This document shows, one piece after another, positions 49,201-61,829 of a DNA stretch of 64,000 nucleotides; within the stretch, counting starts at the first letter, position 1, and every line of letters begins with the position of its first letter. The position numbers were made by a program, and so were the translations under genes. Under the pieces are notes generated by a model. It searched no databases. It saw nothing but the letters and a program-made list of their open reading frames with translations, and had not been told where the DNA came from. Source of the stretch: Rhytidiadelphus loreus (Eukaryota; Streptophyta; Bryopsida; Hypnales; Hylocomiaceae); assembly GCA_947034895.1 (NCBI GenBank), contig OX344765.1, positions 26,045,001 through 26,109,000 of the forward strand, written 5' to 3'.

Positions 49201-50640
49201 AGAGAGTTGAAAGGTTTTTAAGGCAACCTATGCAATTCATATCTTTGAAGATTTTGATTGATAAATATAGGATCCAATACTAGCTATTGGTCAACATACA
49301 CTTGTAAAGTTCACCATAACAAGATCACAAGTGCCAAGACTTCTACATCAACCAAAATTTGTATACTTATAACTTCAAAGGATAAGACTATTAATACTTT
49401 TTCCAAGACTTTTTCAAACTTCATTTGCAAGGACCTAAGAATGCAATTTTTTGTATTTATTTTTTAGGAATGTGGTCACATGTCTTCTATTAATCTTAAG
49501 ATATAGGAAAAAAAATTAAAATGATCATGAATGAAAAGTGAAATAATTCATATCAAATGCAATTAATCCTTTAAAAATCTAAAAATTTCTCCATAGGTTT
49601 ATAATATAGTGTTGAACATCATGATGCAAATTTTTTACCGAGAAAATCTAAAATTAGAGAATAAAAACTCCATGGTTATAGTCCTAAAGTTCAAATTGCT
49701 TAAAAATTTTAGTGATGACTTTTAATTTGGAACTAGCTAGCTTAGCCAATTTTTGGAGTGACTCTTGGATTTTTGTATTGAAAAATATAGGATCAACTTT
49801 TGTCACCATGGGATCTATTTGAAGTCATAACTAAAAAAATGGTAGAATGCCAAGATGAAAACAATGGAATTTTCAAGCCATACCAAAATAATGGAAATTT
49901 GAAATCATGAGATTTAAAATTGAATCCCATAGAGAATTTGAGTGACTTTTTTTTATTAGGAAGTTGAAAAGTTTTTGAGAAAACCAATGGAAACCTTTGA
50001 AGTATGATTAATTTCCAAATGCAAGTCATAAGAATTTGGAATTTAAAAAAAAAATATGAGAGTTGAAAGATTCTACTTTGCAACCATGGGTCATGAATCT
50101 ATAGAGGATTCAATGTCTTTTCAATTGAAATAGTTGAAAAGATTTTTTGAAGGAAGCAATGGGAACCTTTGGATTCCAAAGTTGGGATTGGAATTTGAAT
50201 TCAAAAAATATGAGAGTTGAAAGAATCCACTTTGCAACTATAGGACTCAGATTTTTGGGGTTTCTATATTGACAAACATAGATCAAGCTCAACATTCACT
50301 ATCAGTCAATATACACCTCTAAAGTTCAAGATAATGAATTTACAGTTACCAAGACTTCAATTGCCCAAATGTATTACATGTCTCTTATTAGTTGTATAAA
50401 TTTCACATTTTTTAGGGAAAAATTTGAAATTATCATGAATTTATGAACTAAAAGTGAAACAATTCATATCAAATGCAATAAATGCTCCAAAAATTTGAAA
50501 ATTTCTCCACAAGCTTATATTTTAGTGTAGAACACCAAGGTGTATTTTTTATCTTTTCATTCTAAAATAGAAAGTCAATATTTCATAGTTGCAAGTTCAT
50601 TTTTCCAAATTGTTGGACTTCTATTTTTTAAGTAGAATTA
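49200..50640. repeat. Two direct copies of a dispersed AT-rich repeat
   Basis: 49200-49700 and about 50000-50640 share order and words with 13,930-14,440 (TTGACAA.C.TAGA.C.A.., CACCTCTAAAGTTCA, CATGTCTTTTATTAGTTGTA, CATATCAAATGCAAT). A sub-block with the theme TTGAAAAG.TTTTGA..AACCAATG appears at about 49,090, 49,960 and 50,110, so the family itself contains repeated modules. No coding capacity was seen. Confidence 0.6.
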
Positions 50641-50735
50641 TAGATGCATACTATAGCTTCCTAGCAATATTTGGCAAAAATAAATAATTAAAAGGGGGCC
50701 TAAATTTCTGAAAAATTACTAACTTAGTTTGAGCT

Positions 50736-50736
50736 C

Positions 50737-50821
<85 letters not shown>

Positions 50822-50856
50822 TATATATACACACACATATATATATACACACACTT
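50736..50856. repeat. (CA)n/(TA)n compound microsatellite
   Basis: About 120 bp of alternating CA and TA dinucleotides with a single long TA core. It is purine-pyrimidine alternating throughout and likely highly variable in length. Confidence 0.95.
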
Positions 50857-50859
50857 TAG

Positions 50860-51760
50860 AATTGTCTAATTCATAGAAATTCAACTCGCTCTACACAATC
50901 TTGTATCTCTTTTTGTCAATAAGTGTAAATATAAATTTCAAAGTTTTTTTGCCTTGTCATTTACCCCGTCCTAAAGTACAATCTCTTACAAACAAAACAT
51001 ATCTCTTACGCAACAAACTTTAAAATTTAGGGGTTGGCATTAGATGAGATTGGAGGGGCTGGAGGGCCGTTTCGAGCCTGTTTCTAGCTTCGTTCGCCTT
51101 GGTCTTCTCGAACTCTAGTGTTAGATTTTTTTTTTGAATTTTTTTAAGTCCTTAAAATGAGAAACAAAGTAATTTCATTTTTATTTTTTTTCCAAAAAAA
51201 TTGACCAGGCAGTCTCTCGGCCATGTCAGCGTAGGCGGTGTCGCGTCGTATATGTGTACATTATATGAAATCCATAATTGTGTGTAAAAGCGGAAGGTTT
51301 TTTTTCATTAAAGTTTCAAGAGACATTTGGAGTGATGATCCTCTTGAACTTTAATTTTTTTTACCTCTGTTAGACAACTACTTAATCTTATTTCTTATAT
51401 TCTTGTACTTAGAGATGTTTTGAAGCTTTATTTTGTTTGGTTAGAATTGTTAAAAATGAAAGGTGAAACTTGTTTTACCTTTTGTTTAATTTTAAATGGA
51501 TTAGAAGTCCACGTAGGGGATAAGGATAGAGTTATGGGGACAAAGGGACGGCCAATGGATGAAAGATAGTCCATGTGGCGTTTTAGAGGCCAAAATCCAC
51601 TTGCTTAGGTTGATGGCATGGAGGTTGAGGTGGCGGATGAGGTGGAGGCTCTTCTTCTTCCACCTCCAAGTTAGTTTAGGAGAGCCGTGTGTTTGGAGAA
51701 GGAGAGCACTTTGTACATGGGGAGTTTGGCTATGAAATTTTGGGAGGATGTTCATCTTGT
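50860..51760. other. Intergenic region
   Basis: No gene recognised. A GC-richer patch at 51,045-51,115 and 51,195-51,245 has no recognisable identity. Confidence 0.35.
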
Positions 51761-51764
51761 TTTG

Positions 51765-52350
51765 GTGATTCCGAAAACCTATCACTCTCTCAAATTGGAG
51801 TTTTTGTGTGAAAGTTATGCTTGATGGAGTGAGAGAAGGAAATTTGTCATGAAGTTTGAGGGCAGAATTTTCGAGGGCTCATATCTATCTAATTATGAAG
51901 TTTTTGCTTTTGAGATTTGTCATGGTTGTTTATTGAGTTGTTAGCTTTCCAAAAAGCTATCATTCTCTTAGTTTGGAGTTAGGATGCAAAAGTTATGGGC
52001 TTGAAGGTGAAGTAGTGAAGAGCTGCCTTTTGAATTAAAGAGGGTGAACTTGGATCGACTATAAAAATCGGACAGTACCTTAGTTTTGAGTGAAACTTTT
52101 GAGTGTTGTATATATTTGTGTTACCTTTTCAATGAGATATTATATGGTCAGTTTGGAGTTAGTATGTGAGAGTTATAGCCTTGGAAGTCAAGTAGTAGTG
52201 AGCTGCCTTTGAGTTGAAGAGAGTAAACTTTGACCGACTACAAAAGTCGGACAGTATGAGGTTTTGAGTTGAAATTTGGATGAGTTATAGTTCTTTGCGT
52301 TATCTTTCCAGAGAGATATCATACTCTCAATTTGAACTTTTGAAGAAGAT
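51765..52350. repeat. ~185-bp imperfect tandem repeats
   Basis: Three to four diverged units, each with TATCATTCTCT.AGTTTGGAGTT-like, AAAGTTATGG and GAGCTGCCTTT.GA.TT.AAGAG words (for example 52019 and 52199), then GGACAGTA. Such blocks are common in untranslated parts of plant retroelements, but no LTR pair or polyprotein is visible. Confidence 0.6.
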
Positions 52351-53815
52351 TTGGCACTCATATTAGTGTCGGACACACTTTTGGAGGACTTTGTGCGGTT
52401 TATGCACAACTTATACCACTTTGTACAAACATGTAATACTTTATTTGATCTCTATGGTTCATGATGGGGGTTACATGAGCATGATTATGAAGCAAATCAT
52501 GGGGTTTGATTATGGGTATATTTGATTTTGGGATCTTCCGTATTTTGAGCCATTTCTAGTTGCAGCCAAGAACCCCGCGTTTTCCCAAGGCAAGGCCTCT
52601 CTACCCGACAGCGGGGAGCGGCGGGTTTCGGTAGTTCTTAGGTGGGTTTTGAGTTGGGAACTTGCAGCCCTCCCTAACAGCCAAAACACATGTAATGTGA
52701 AGACAAGGGTCTAAGTAAATGCATCCACTTTAATTAAATCTAGTAGCAACTATAGTCATGTAAAATTTCTAAATTTTGACAATTTGCTAGGTGTGGTGTA
52801 AAAAGAAGCTAATAGTTAAGCTAAGTTCACATTAGAGAAAGATTGCAAATAAATTGATGTAGCAAAAGGATTTAAAAGGCTATGGATAGGTAGGATAGCA
52901 AAATGAACAATTTGTCTTGATGCGGGTTGAAGTGAATGGTTGTCTTTGCTTTTGGATAGATTTAGCATGTCAATTTGTCATTATTTTCTCTCACTTTCTC
53001 GATTTTCTTTGGGAGGCAAGTTCTCAATTTTACATAATGAACTCCTTTAGTATGTAAATATAAATTGTCAATATAATATTTTTGTAAATAATATTCACAA
53101 GCAATTATTGTGAGAAATATTGGAATCATAGTGAGTGGATTCAGTCTTGTTGAAGATGTATGGAACAAATTGTCTAAGTGAGTTTAGAGGTGGATTCTTT
53201 TTGAAGAATAATTGGGTCCTTCCAGTTGTTTTGGTGTAAAGACCAAATTTGGGAGAATGGTCATGTTCAATAGCGCAAGGAGAAAGAAATGGACACAAGT
53301 TAAATTGAGAAGTATTTCTATGCTTGAAATATGTATTGGCAATTTATCTGTGAATTGCTATTAGTTAATTGCAGCCTAGAATTAGATTTTATTTCCTAAT
53401 GTGTTTGGATTGGATATTTGGTTGTTATAAAAGTAAGTTTTATTGGTGTTTAATCATTGAGTAACAACTTGTTAACTCTTAAAGTAGGAACTTTGGCCTT
53501 TTGAAGTAGTATGAAATTGTGTTAATTGAATGTATATCCCATATTACTCTTACATACAAGTGACTTTAGCCACAATACTTTAGACTATTTGATCATTCCT
53601 TTGATTTTGGAATCCCTATACTATAGTCATGGGTTTTGGGAGAAAGGCAAAAATCTAGACTACAACAACCATTCCAAAATTGTAAGCTCAACTTAAATTA
53701 AAGACTAACTTATTTTAATTATATTTTAGAGTTTTTTTTATTTTAATATATTATTTTTGTATTGCCTAAATAATTTTTGTACTTTAATTAATCAATAGAT
53801 AAAAAGTTGTTCAAG
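52351..53815. other. Intergenic region
   Basis: No gene recognised. A GC-rich patch at about 52,560-52,670 stands out from the A/T background without recognisable content. Confidence 0.35.
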
Positions 53816-55170
53816 TTGTTAGAAAGCTATAGTAGCCAAAAATGATTAATAAAAAAATGATTTCCAATAGAAATCTAATGCTTTTTGGACTCCAATATTT
53901 GTATAAAAATTTCCATCACAAAGATCTCTCAACCCAAAAATAGGACCTTAAAACCTTAGTTAGGTATCAGTAGTAGCTTGAAGAGCATTGGAGCCCTAAT
54001 TTTTAGTAGTATTTTTTTAATAGTAATAAAATAGTAGAAGTAGAATATTTGAATTTTGAATAAAAATGCACCTCAAAAAATTCTTCATCAACTCTCTTAT
54101 TATATAATTATGCCACATTTGACTATTTTTGAACTATTAAGTGAATTATGGACAAAACATTCAGATCTCTCGATAATAACATCCAAAGATGTCTTGACAT
54201 TTGTATAGATCTATAGATGTATTGTATTGATCTCCCAATGTTTTGCATATATCTCTTGATGTTTTGTATTATCTTTTGATGACCATTTTTTTTTCCCAAT
54301 GACTAGTATTAATTTGTAGATCAATCATTGAGAGCTTCATTTTTTTTTTACTTCATTTTATGGCTTTGGTAGTGTCTATTCACACCTATTGCACCTTATA
54401 TTTGTCAATACAATAATAGATATAGATATATAAGATTTAAAATATAAAACTACAACTCCAATGTTCTCTACACTACTAGCACTTGATACCATATTAAAGC
54501 TGTTAGGGCCTTATTTTCTAGCCATAAGACCTTGACAATGGGAATTTTCACACTGATATTGAAGCCTAGAAAGTATTAGGTTTCTATTGGAAATTAGTTT
54601 TTCATTGATACTCTTTGGCTATTTGTTTGTAATTTTACTTAAAATATCAAATATTTTAAAAATATTGATTAGCAATCTTGAAAAATGAATTTGCAACCAT
54701 GTAGTGCTGATTTTTAAAATTTTAGAATGAAAAAATAAAAAATAATTATGCACCATGATGTGTATATAGAGAGATTTTCAAAAAAATTATCATCAATTGC
54801 ATTTGATATGAATTGTTTCACTTTTTATTTTAAAATTCATTATAAGCTCAATTTTGTCCCAAAATAGTGTAAACAATTTCACAACTAATATAAGACCAAT
54901 AGCCAGCAACAAATTCTATATTTGTCAATATAGAATCTCTAAAGATTCAAACTCTATAGTTAAAAAGTGGACCTTTTCGACTCTTATATTATTTTGAATC
55001 CAAATTCCAATCCACATTTTTTTTTAAAAGGTTGTTAATTGAATTCCAAAAGTTTTAGTTGGTTCCCTTAAAAAGAATTTTTTCAACTCCTTCAATTGAA
55101 AAGACATTGAATTATGTATAAGTGTAGATCCTATGATTGCAAAATTGGATCTTCTTAACTCATATTTTTT
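53815..55170. repeat. Inverted copies of the dispersed AT-rich repeat
   Basis: 53,815-53,965 carries a plus-oriented segment (TTTCCAATAGAAATCTAATG...CCAATATT) also present at about 14,530-14,580. About 54,510-55,160 carries the same family in reverse (GTTTCTATTGGAAATTAG, TTTGTCAATATAGAATC). Together they form a loose inverted arrangement with a ~550-bp unrelated centre. Confidence 0.5.
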
Positions 55171-57440
55171 CATTTTAACCCTCATCCACTTTTAAAATTT
55201 GGCATGTATGTAACTAATTAAATATGGCATAAAAATTGTTCAAAAAATAAAAAATATAGTTTTCAAATCACATTCTAAAAGGAAGCAAACATTGTTAGCT
55301 ATATAGGGGGAGTTTTAAAATGAAAACATTTTCTTCTAACATCAAACCCTATTATCTTGCAATTTATGAAGCTAGAGTTCTTGAAACTTTTTCCATACAT
55401 TCCAATGTTTGTCTCTAACTTTTCATTGTTTGAATTTCAAATAAAAATTTCTTCATAGTACAAGAAATCATCAAAAAGTGATTAGTGAATTGACCATTCA
55501 CTTAACCTACTTGCATTGTATAGTGATTTAAAGTAAGATAGACTCCATATTTGCTTTTGAATTTTGCATGAGTGTACCTAACAGGATTTAGAATTCACTC
55601 AAGAATTCAATGGTGGAGAGACTTGAATTCATCAAGAGCAAAAATTTTACTCCAAGAGAGCTCTAAGACTCTTTATCCCTTTTGCACAAATGAAAAAAAT
55701 AATTCTTTCTTACTTCAAACTTTATGATCTTTCAATCCACACATGCAAATGGGCTGAAAATTTTTCAACATATTTTCATGTTAGTTTACTACAATTTTTT
55801 ATGGTTCAATTTCAAAAATATATATTTTCAATTTTTAAAAATGCACTAAAAAATGGCAATTTTTAAAAATTCCTCTTAAAAAATACCCTTGGTTTTTTAG
55901 GGGTTAAATTCCAAATTCTTCATGCTTTTGAAATTCTATTGTTTTGTCATGGCTTCATTCTACCTTTTTGTCATGACTTTATTCTACCACATTCATCCTA
56001 GCTTTGTTTCAATTTAGTTGTAGTGCCTCAAAGGCACCCCATAGCCCCCTATATATGTCAATTTATAGAAATTCCAAAGGTCACCCCGAAAATTGGCTAT
56101 ACTAGTTCTAACCTAATGATCATCACTATAATGTCTTCTAAATTAGTTCCAATCTAAAGGTCATCACTAGAATTACATAATGTGAAACCCAACACTCAAA
56201 GTAGTCATGTCTACATTTTTAGGTACTCCTATTCTTCTACTACTTATTTTCAGGATTTTGATTGTTTTGAAGAAATTTTTATATAAAAACCTACAAATTA
56301 CAAATTTCCTACAATTAGTGCTTGGGAGCCTTGATGAATGGTTTGCTTGTCGATTACAATTGGTAGTGTGTTGCTTCAACAACTTCCATCAACATAGTAT
56401 AATTCAATACAAATAGAACCTCTCTAAAATAATAGGATTGGGATTGGGTTGACTATATTACATTAGAGAGGGCATTGCATTAAACCCTAAAGTTCCATGC
56501 ATCCCAAAGTGGATGCACTTTGGTCAACCTTGATTTAAATTTTTTATTTTTTATTTTTTTTGGAACAAATGAAATGGAATATAATTATAACTTTCAATAT
56601 AATTGTAAGGTACTTTTTCACTTAAACTTTACTTTTTCCACAAAGCACCTTTAGTATAGGGGTTCATCAAAGGATAAGTCAACATAGTCTATCGTTGGTG
56701 CGTCTAATGTCACTTTTTCAAGTAGATGTAAATAATATGTAAACTAATTTCAAACAACATACCAGGAAATATATTTTGTTCTTTTTCTCTAAGTTCTTTC
56801 CCCACCCTTATTCCCAGGTTCTCTCAATTTAGTTGCCAGTCCATTACCCCTAATGCAAACACAATGTTCTAAGAGTCCCGGTCCTATATAGTATTCTAGG
56901 GTGGGCAACACATCAAGTTGGGCAACATGTCTTATACATGGATGCAACCTATGACCTAATCATATATATACAAGATAATACTTTTAAAGTATACAAATAA
57001 TTCGTAAATTAGTACCTTTTATGTGTTGGGGCAACAAGGCCAATAATTGCTCTTTATGAGCTTTTCGAATCTATGTGCAAAATGACTACACGTGGTAGTC
57101 TTAGTAGGCAACACGTCTAGTATGCAAAGTATGAAATGTTTAGGACAAAGTACCAAATTCTTGGTTTTTGAGCTTTCTCCTTTCTTCTAAGATTGGGCAA
57201 CAAGTCTTAGGGCAACAAGTCCAAACCCACAGGTAAGTTGTTCCTAAAGCATACAAAAATATTTATTAGCTACAAAGATTGTTAATTCTACAAATTCCAT
57301 CTCCCCAATTCTATAACCTAGGCCCAAACTAAGGGCACGGCCCTTAGGCCGTTCGAAAAATTTGAGCCTTTATTTTAGTTTGTTTTTTGGTCAATTCATC
57401 CAAATATTGAACTCAAAATTTCAATTTTATTAATATAACT
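55171..57440. other. AT-rich gene-free region
   Basis: No gene recognised. From about 56,890 to 57,560 the phrase GGGCAACA(A/C/T)GTC and close variants recur at irregular distances. Confidence 0.4.
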
Positions 57441-58110
57441 TATTTTATGGCCCACAGGACCTATTGCCGTACAAAAGACCCTAAATCCGCAGTCTATGAT
57501 CCTATGACCGGGCTGAAGGACCTAAGGCCATGGGTTGTACCCTACGACCGCGAGGGCAACAGGTCGGGATTTCAAATCCCTAATTTGGGAATTGTCTTCT
57601 TCGCACCCAACTGCCGATTCGCGGCGAGCACCTCCGTTCCGATCTCTCGAGTCTCCGATTGCTCCTCCGATCAAAGATTTCGTTCTCAGTTACAACCTTT
57701 GTCGCTACGCTCGAGAAGATCACCACAAGCCTAATCGAGAGTTGTAGCGCAGGCCTTCAAATTCGAAACCAACAGCAGTCTCAAATTTTTAAATAAAATT
57801 AAACTCGCCCGTACTTTGATTTTCAATCACCCAAACTATCAATTGATCCCTGATCGGAATTCCAATCCCAAACGCCTCGTGCACGCGCATCGATCCTTCC
57901 GCAGCCTCCTCGCTGATCTGCACTTCATAATCTGATCATTAGATCGCCTCAGATCGTCAATGAAAACTCCCAGTGTTTCCTGAGGCAATTTCGATTCAAG
58001 ATTTCAAAACCAGTTTGTTCGTTTTTTAATTCTCAACCCCACTCTGACTATCGATCTCTTCTCTGAATTGCTACAGGCTCTATCGATCTTCTCACACCAA
58101 TCCAACACTC
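57440..58110. promoter_or_regulatory. CpG-rich island without assigned gene
   Basis: A ~650-bp patch with many CG dinucleotides inside very AT-rich DNA. It holds CT-rich and TCGATC-rich words like a plant promoter/5' leader. The 95-codon frame at 57447-57734 has no motif. It may be the promoter of a lost gene or a fragment of transferred DNA; no gene follows it. Confidence 0.3.
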
Positions 58111-60520
58111 CGATCAATTCCTCCAAACGTTCAGATTCTCAGTCAATGCTACATGCACCATTTTGACTTCTCGATCACAAAACATGCCGAACTGGTTTGC
58201 CGATCGTTGGTCCAAAATTTGTAATTTTGCAATTGACAGACACCACAAAAATTCACACAGAACCACTTTTACAATCACAAAATTACAGAAGAAAATGTTT
58301 TGTTTCAGAAACACAGAGAGTAAATTGCTCCCAATGATCACAGTTCAAAATTACGCAAATGCTCAGAATAATACACACAAATTTTGTACCAATAGATTTA
58401 AATTAGATCGCACAAAATTTTCAGATATGTATTTTCTCCTGAAATACTGTGTCACAATTTTTAATTTTTTGTGTCTTTAAAAGCCAAGAAGAAGGCTCAC
58501 GTCCCTTCCAATCGTTTTTCATCCAATTTTTTTATCTCTTCCATCCAACTTGCATCCCATTCATCCACTTCACACCCCTTTCATCCATTTTTCCCTATTC
58601 ACACTATAAAGTTTGAAAACTACTTTTTAGATTACTTTTAGTTCCTTTCTACTTTTTAGTGTTTTCAGCCTACTTTTAAGCTATTTTTCTTACTTTTTAG
58701 ACTACTTTCTACATACTTTCCAATAAAAACTAAAAAGTAACCTAAAAAACAGAATCTTTATTCTACAATAATCATTTTGAGAAAATGAACCTTGACAAGA
58801 TCTCTTTCTACTTCATCTTGAAATTAAAAAATAAATAAAAATTGAAAGAATTATTGCAGTTGCAAGCTCTATGTGTTAGAATCCAAATAATACAATATGC
58901 TACATTGTTCATTCATATTTTCTCCTTTTAAAATGGATATCCAATTTAAATTAAAAAATTAAGTTTTTTATTCTAACTTAAATTTATGAAAAAAATTCCA
59001 TAATATTATAATATATATTATAGTTGAAATAATTTTATTTCCAAATTTAACTTTAAAAATTACAATAATTTGATTTTTTTATCAATTTTTTTGAAAAAAA
59101 ATACATAAGTAGAAAATAAATTTTTCTACTAGAAAAATATATCAAAATTTTATACATACATTAAATAAATTAATAAATTTGGTTTGATAGCCAAATTTGA
59201 CTTTCAAGTCTTTGTTGTGGTTGTTTTGGATGTAAAAAATAAAATAACCAATTGAGAAATTTTCACACTAATTTCTATTGCTACTTGTACCTCCTGAGAA
59301 AATTTCAAATAATTTGGATTTTTTTTTCTATTTTTATTTATTTATTTTCAACTTTTGAAACAAAAATGATAACATTTAAAATTTTCACAAAACTAAAAAT
59401 TACAAAACTAAAACATTGAAATTTTTCACAATGATATAAAATTTGTGCTTTCAAGTAATAAAAATATAGGGTTAATATTTGAATACAATCTAATAGGCTA
59501 TATTTAGATCAATATGATATTTGACTAGTTGGCAATAAATCTTTTCTTTAAAGAATCAAGGACATTTGTATATAGCCCAAAGTAAGACTTGGCGATGAAA
59601 ATTATCTTAAAGAGGTTAATACTTTAAAGAGTATTACTTTAGAAAGGTTCTATTATAGTAATAATGAAATGCATCTTTCTAGGTATTCATTTCACTTTGT
59701 GAATGTAGAGTAGTGTTCAAATAAAAAGAAGAAAATTTTAGTGACAATCTTTACATGGAAAATGATTTGGGTGATTTTTTGTAATGAAAAATCTAATGTA
59801 CCTATATATGGATTAGGCCTATAGTTCTTCGAATTGTGTGACTTCTTTTTGGTCATAACCATTTGAAGTCCGATCCATTAAACTAGACGCTCATTTTTTT
59901 CTATATTATCATGTATTATTGTTTTTCTTATTATGAGTTTATAAATAAATTCAATATTTTGATACACTTCAAAATAAAATTTTAATTGATGAAATCAAAA
60001 TTTAAAAACTTAAAACATTACAAATCACTAACGATGTAACAAACAAATTTAAAAATTAAATCAATATGGTAGTACACAATCTGACCGCGTGCATTGTCAT
60101 CTCCATTTCCTGGTCCTAATTGCTTGCGCTTTATTCTTGTTGTCTATCTCATCCCCTCCTTTGTAAGTCCACAAGGCTTGTGGTTTCTGTCTTTTGAGTG
60201 GATAGTGATAGAATATAAACAGAACATAGAAAATAGGTACAATTTTGAATTATTTTTGCCAATTTGTACATATGACGCCCATTCATAGGTCTTCAATGTA
60301 AAAGAAGTTCAAAATTCCATGAGAAGAAAATCAAGATGGGAGCTTGTTAAGTATATTACATGAACAATTGTTCAAAAAACAATGTCTCAAGTAAGAAACA
60401 CAAGAGTGTCAAGTACTACAAAGTATGGAAAAACACAATTCAGAATTGTCTTAAACGTTTCCTAGTGTGACGTTTGAAAACCCATGAAACCCTCTCAAAC
60501 CACAAACTACATAACAAAAC
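58111..60520. other. AT-rich gene-free region
   Basis: No gene recognised; long A/T-rich stretches around 58,850-60,070. Confidence 0.4.
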
Positions 60521-60523
60521 TAA

Positions 60524-61827
60524 TCAATGTGTCTCAATCACCATACACAACAAGTATATAATATCACCAATGCTCTCTGGAGGAACCGAAGGAGTGTTTT
60601 CAACGACTACCATGGGTAACACTAGAGTGTCTTGGGTGTCTTTGACCACTATGATATCATAAAGTGCTTGACCAACCTCTCCAAGAACCATATCTGCAAA
60701 TAAAAAACAATAATAAGAGAAATAATGACAAAGGAGTTGGAGAATGAAGCCAAAAAAAGTGTTGCAAAAGAAAAAGGGTTTGAAAGGAGTACCTGGAACC
60801 ATATAATCATGTTGTGTGCCTTCACAAGCCTCCTCTAATGATGTTGTTAGCCACTACCATCCTAAGTGAGCAAGATGGGAACCAGAATTTGTGTACTCAA
60901 AGAAGATTTGAGTCACATCATCCATGGTACTCAAAGAATATTTGAGTCACATCATCCATGGTGATAGTATCCAGCTGCATCATACATTTCTACAAAGAAG
61001 CGACTCTTGTGTATCCCATGCCGCCTTGTCGAACATGGAGAACCCACAAAGCAGATGGAATATATTGTCCTAGCTATAGCATAGGTAGGACCATGCTTGG
61101 AAGAATATTGCCCAATTGCTTTTTAAGTTTAAATCTGCAAAAAGTAGCAACTTTTTCAATGTGATTTTTATGTGTCAAAATCTCGGTTTTTTGCAAAAGG
61201 AGTTCCATGTTGAACGTACTCTTCAACACCTTTGTCAATCTGCTCAAAAGTCACATTTTGTTGAATACAATCAAAGTGATCTTCTCCTTTATTTTTGACG
61301 CAATAACCAAACATCCCAATGTAAGTGTGGAGACTAGTGTTTCTCGGTGTTCTGCTAAGGATATGATGACCAACAGGGGCAGCTCCCAATTTATTCCAAC
61401 CAAGATAGGTTTTGATTAGTTTATTGACAATTGCTACAGTAGTTGCCATAATTTGACAGACCATCTGTAAATGGAGTTTCATCATTGCACCGCCTCTTTC
61501 AATAGCTCAGAGGCCGGAAATGCATTCTTTCTCAAGAAAAGTTTCTATTGTCTTCAAGTGATCAAGTAAGATGTCCGAGCTGCCAATAGAAATTGTGACA
61601 CTTAGATCTAGAAGCTTGCGCTTAGCTTGCTTTCATTTTGGAGATATTTTTTTAGTGGCAGGTTTTTTCACAGAAAGAGTTTTTTTGTGCCATGTGCTAT
61701 TTATAGCATTAGGATCAACTCCATTAGTTTTGAGTGATACGCAAGGGTTTCTTCTGGCAATCACTACCTGAAAACTAGTGGCAAAGGTTGGAGCAGCGGC
61801 AACATGGGTCTGAGTCTCCATTTTCAA
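60524..61827 (-). pseudogene. HUH endonuclease (Rep/Replitron-like) transposon gene, decayed
   Basis: One frame runs from 61827 to 61168 (220 codons) with two TGA stops (61635-61633, 61509-61507). It contains the three ordered motifs of single-tyrosine HUH Rep nucleases: a motif I-like strand LLDLSVTISIG, a metal-binding motif II HLQ inside AIERGGAMMKLHLQ (His codon 61473), and, 56 residues on, motif III YCVK (Tyr codon 61305) inside IGMFGYCVKNKGEDHF. HUQ in place of HUH occurs in known Rep proteins. After a frame change or short intron, another coherent block follows (61133-60963) with QLGNILPSMV and QYIPSALWVLHVRQGG and two TAGs, then a 34-bp tandem duplication, then an exon-like frame 60693-60524 (MVLGEVGQALYD). 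Replitrons are eukaryotic rolling-circle-type transposons with such nucleases. This copy is inactive. No element ends were found. Confidence 0.6.
60895..60962. repeat. 34-bp tandem duplication in the Rep remnant
   Basis: The unit starting ACTCAAAGAA and ending CATCCATGGT occurs twice back to back (60895-60928, 60929-60962), differing at one base. It shifts the reading frame of the decayed Rep gene. Confidence 0.9.
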
Positions 61828-61829
61828 TT

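Noticed and set aside
51765..52350. LTR retrotransposon
   Set aside because: Tandem units resemble retroelement leaders, but no paired LTRs, primer-binding site, gag or pol sequence was found.
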